Shown: positions 5,150-6,126 of the stretch, one piece after another
Layout: the number at the start of each line of letters is the position of its first letter
Position numbering within the stretch: the first letter of the stretch is position 1
NCBI GenBank assembly: GCA_947631365.1
Contig: CANRLB010000062.1
Location: 1 to 6,126 of the forward strand
From: an uncultured Bacilli bacterium
GTDB taxonomy: Bacteria; Bacillota_I; Bacilli_A; RF39; UBA660
Reading direction: 5' to 3'
DNA length: 6,126 bases
Position numbers and translations under genes: made by a program
Notes under the pieces: generated by a model
What the model was told of the DNA's origin: nothing
Seen by the model: the letters and a program-made list of their open reading frames with translations, nothing else
The model's database searches: none

Positions 5150-5159
5150 AAGTATATCA
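5141..5159. promoter_or_regulatory. Possible operator over the -10 and start site
   Basis: TGATAT (5141-5146) and ATATCA (5154-5159) form a perfect inverted repeat with a 7-nt spacer, covering the -10 element and the expected transcript start. A dimeric DNA-binding protein here would repress the promoter. The Bro-N/ORF6N product itself is one candidate, as such proteins are phage-type regulators. The arms are short and AT-rich, so this is tentative. Confidence 0.3.
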
Positions 5160-5194
5160 GAGAGTAAAAAGTAATTGAAAATAAGGGGGAATAT

Positions 5195-6126
5195 ATGAAA
5201 AATGAAACAATTACAAAAGAATATGAAGGGAAAAATATAAGATGTGTCTATGATAATGGCAAATATTATTATAGTATAGTAGATGTAATAAGTGTAATAA
5301 CAAAAAGTGAAAGAGCAAGAAAATATTGGAATGATATCAAAGGAGAATTAATTGAAAATGATATTCAGTTGTCCGGTAAAATCGGACAGTTAAAAATGGA
5401 AGCAGCCGATAAAAAATATCGTTTAACCGATGTAATAGATGAAGAAAATTTAATAGAATTAATAAATTATATACCAAGTAAGGGAAAAGAAAAATTTATA
5501 AAATGGATAGAAAAAGATAGAGAGATAGAGAAAGTAGAGAATGGCGAAATTATCCCATATAATGGGCAAAAAATCACTAATTTAATCTATGAAATAAGAG
5601 GAAAAGAGGTAATGCTTGATAGTGATTTAGCTCAACTTTATGGTTTTTTTCAAGGAACAAAAGCTTTGAATCAAGCAGTAAAAAGAAATATTGAAAGATT
5701 TCCAGCAGACTTTTATTTTCAACTTACTGAAGAAGAATATTTAATTTTGTGGTCACAATCTGTGACCGCAAATCGGACATTTTTAAAAAATAGAAATAGA
5801 CCTTACGTTTTTACTGAGCAAGGAGTAGCGATGCTTGCAACTATATTAAGAACTAAAATTGCTAGTGAAGTTAGTATAAATATCATGCGTGCCTTTGTCA
5901 TAATGCGGAAATACATATCTAAAGAATTAATAGAGCAAAGATATATTAATAGACAAGTATTTAAGAATAGTGAAGATATCAAAGTGTTACAAGATTCATT
6001 TAAAAAATTAGAAGAAAAAAGGAAAGAAAATGAAATATATTTTAATGGCCAAATATATGATGCATATTCTAAAATAATAGATATATTTAAAAAAGCTAAA
6101 AAAGAATTAATAATCATAGATGGATA
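5195..6126 (+). CDS. Bro-N-like / ORF6N domain protein with start of a PLD-like C-terminal domain (3' partial)
   Basis: The frame is open for 310 codons to the window edge. ATG 5195 follows AAGGGGG at 5 nt and a strong promoter. Residues about 8-108 resemble the Bro-N/phage antirepressor domain (YYSIVDVISVIT, RKYWNDIKG, LSGKIGQLKMEA, then LINYIPSKGKEKFIKWI). Residues about 127-240 are a clear ORF6N domain (RGKEVMLDSDLAQLYG, LNQAVKRNIERFPADFYFQL, RPYVFTEQGVAMLATILR, IMRAFVIMRKY). A charged helical linker (about 243-280) leads to IYFNGQIYDAYSKIIDIFKK and KKELIIIDG. I recall these as the opening of a PLD-like domain seen after ORF6N in related proteins. Bro-N and ORF6N domains come from phage and large DNA virus regulators and bind DNA. 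The cellular role of such fusions is poorly known; antirepressor, defence or abortive-infection functions are possible. It is transcribed away from tilS and suggests a prophage remnant or mobile island at the right edge. Confidence 0.85.
   Translation, partial: MKNETITKEYEGKNIRCVYDNGKYYYSIVDVISVITKSERARKYWNDIKGELIENDIQLSGKIGQLKMEAADKKYRLTDVIDEENLIELINYIPSKGKEKFIKWIEKDREIEKVENGEIIPYNGQKITNLIYEIRGKEVMLDSDLAQLYGFFQGTKALNQAVKRNIERFPADFYFQLTEEEYLILWSQSVTANRTFLKNRNRPYVFTEQGVAMLATILRTKIASEVSINIMRAFVIMRKYISKELIEQRYINRQVFKNSEDIKVLQDSFKKLEEKRKENEIYFNGQIYDAYSKIIDIFKKAKKELIIIDG

Noticed and set aside
5370..5388. Hairpin TGTCCG / CGGACA as a terminator or regulatory element
   Set aside because: It lies within the Bro-N-like coding region, where it encodes part of LSGKIGQLKMEA, a conserved block. 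No T-tract follows.
5803..6117. 104-residue minus-strand ORF
   Set aside because: It is antisense to the well-supported ORF6N gene, whose codons match the domain closely. The hydrophobic product is a typical shadow of Lys/Glu/Asn-rich coding sequence.

Overview
The window is very AT-rich, uses TGG for Trp and TAA/TAG/TGA as stops, and has good Shine-Dalgarno sites (GGAGG, AGGGGAG, AAGGGGG). SecG, a Fic protein and an ORF6N antirepressor-like protein are present. This fits a low-GC Firmicute (Bacilli/Erysipelotrichia/RF39-like uncultured lineage) using the standard bacterial code. The assignment rests on composition and gene type only.

Left part (1-1136), minus strand: the 5' end of an unrecognised gene (start at 207, runs off the left edge), then a complete Fic-domain AMP-transferase gene (336-1022). 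Each gene is preceded by a copy of a diverged ~86-bp intergenic repeat (238-322 and 1051-1136). Each copy ends in an extended -10 promoter (TGnTATAAT), and the left copy also holds a hairpin that looks like the fic terminator. The fic gene therefore sits between two direct repeats, like a cassette.

Middle (1137-1480): at first sight an empty intergenic region, but it has the full architecture of a type I toxin-antitoxin locus. There is a plus-strand promoter, a 22-codon leader ORF whose TGA overlaps the ATG of a 33-aa one-helix membrane peptide, and a plus-strand terminator. A convergent minus-strand promoter would drive a ~60-nt antisense RNA ending at its own hairpin plus U-tract. The extreme 5' end of the toxin mRNA can pair with its 3' end over the leader's ribosome site. 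This is the most interesting part of the window.

Right-centre (1450-5016), minus strand: a tight housekeeping operon, tilS-ftsH-secG, with an 8-bp overlap and a TAATG overlap between genes, closed by a strong terminator. It combines tRNA-Ile lysidine synthesis, membrane protein quality control and the Sec translocon. The hpt gene often found between tilS and ftsH in Firmicutes is absent. FtsH ends in a Rho_N/SAP-like tail.

Right end (5121-6126), plus strand: a divergent gene with a strong promoter and a possible operator. It encodes a multidomain protein (Bro-N-like, ORF6N, start of a probable PLD-like domain) cut by the window edge. Proteins of this kind are typical of prophage, mobile or defence regions, so conserved housekeeping genes are flanked here by accessory genes on both sides.
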